A DNA stretch of 39,817 nt, taken from contig CAIIXF020000054.1 in assembly GCA_903813345.2 (NCBI GenBank), positions 1-39,817 of the forward strand. Direction: 5' to 3'. Made by a program: the position numbers and the translations under genes. The notes under the pieces are model-generated. The model was not told the origin of the DNA and did no database searches. It saw nothing but the letters and a program-made list of their open reading frames with translations. The stretch comes from Owenia fusiformis (lineage: Eukaryota > Annelida > Polychaeta > Sabellida > Oweniidae). Positions 39,434 to 39,817 of the stretch are shown in pieces (position 1 is the stretch's first letter; each line of letters begins with the position of its first letter).

Positions 39434-39664
39434 TTATGTACTTTTGATGCCTGTCAGGTCAAACACTCTTTGCAATTTCTTCCACTGTGACTTGTGGAGT
39501 CTTTGCCTTCCATGTTTGGAGTTGTCATCCAGGGTCAAGTCATATCTTTTAAATCTCTTCTGCCACCTCATAATATTAGTTCTATTTGGTATATACTCCC
39601 TATATACTATCTTCATGGTAGCACAAGTTTTGCGTGGCTGTGAGTCCAAATGAAGTATGACATA
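39434..39664 (-). pseudogene. Helix-turn-helix transposon-type fragment
   Basis: The minus-strand frame contains KTCATMKIVYREYIPNRTNI, then RWQKRFKRYDLTLDDNSKHG and RQRLHKSQ. The pattern (A...Y...(Y/F)P.R......RW...F.....L.D....GR.R) resembles the HTH domain that begins many transposase-derived insect and invertebrate proteins (DUF4817-like). There is no ATG at the start of the recognised stretch and no catalytic domain follows before the stop at 39434; the rest might lie beyond the window. Similarity is judged by pattern only, so the family is tentative. Confidence 0.35.
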
Positions 39665-39817
39665 AAGTCACCAAAAACGAGGCCTTCTGTTATCAGGTGA
39701 AAATTGCAGCCATTTTTGTAATTTCTTGACTGTGACTGTATTTGAATTTGTGACTATTGAACTGTGGTATTATGACATCATGGTGCGAAATGTCATTTTT
39801 TGTACTTGGTTAACATC

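Overview
This is an AT-rich, intron-scale stretch of an animal genome, built almost entirely from transposable elements nested in one another. No host protein-coding gene, rRNA or intact tRNA could be supported. The mix is typical of a marine invertebrate: an APE-type (CR1/L2/Jockey-like) LINE with a 2A-like peptide, PIF/Harbinger, Tc1/mariner derivatives, many MITEs and hairpin-capped repeats. A hemichordate, amphioxus, echinoderm or mollusc would all fit; the species is not identified.

The centre (12659-22056) can be read as a dated stack. A short, 5'-truncated LINE (3' tail at 12670, 5' break at 22045) is flanked by an 11-bp target-site duplication (12659-12669 and 22046-22056). A second, much longer LINE (13150-21885, minus strand) inserted into its reading frame and made a 13-bp duplication (13137-13149 and 21886-21898). 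The younger LINE carries ORF1 (19124-20281) and ORF2 (13436-16933). It was itself later hit by a TTAA-flanked MITE (20361-21620) in its 5' leader and a hairpin-capped element (17184-18289) between the ORFs. ORF1 is a coiled-coil/RRM ORF1p whose C-terminal third resembles the IMPACT/YigZ (UPF0029) domain. ORF2 has a long hydrophobic N-terminal extension and a degenerate 2A-like motif before its endonuclease, and an in-frame deletion in the fingers of its reverse transcriptase.

Left part (1-12658): a small fold-back (1064-1705), a hairpin/TIR element full of tandem repeats (2786-3816) that split one copy of a tandem duplication, the first full copy of a ~2.1-kb family here called X (4969-7087), a long-inverted-repeat Tc1/mariner derivative (7552-8895), and three copies of a dispersed repeat here called Y.

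Right part (22180-39817): an 8.1-kb giant inverted-repeat structure (22180-30285) with no coding capacity, itself containing a mariner relic (24810-25870) and several MITEs; a small inverted-repeat family in two copies; a Harbinger element folded into an inverted duplication (32939-34997) that splits the catalytic triad; and a second full copy of X (35243-38177) enlarged by a GAT microsatellite, a MITE within which another MITE is nested, and a 147-bp tandem repeat. The last 600 bases hold a probable helix-turn-helix transposon fragment.
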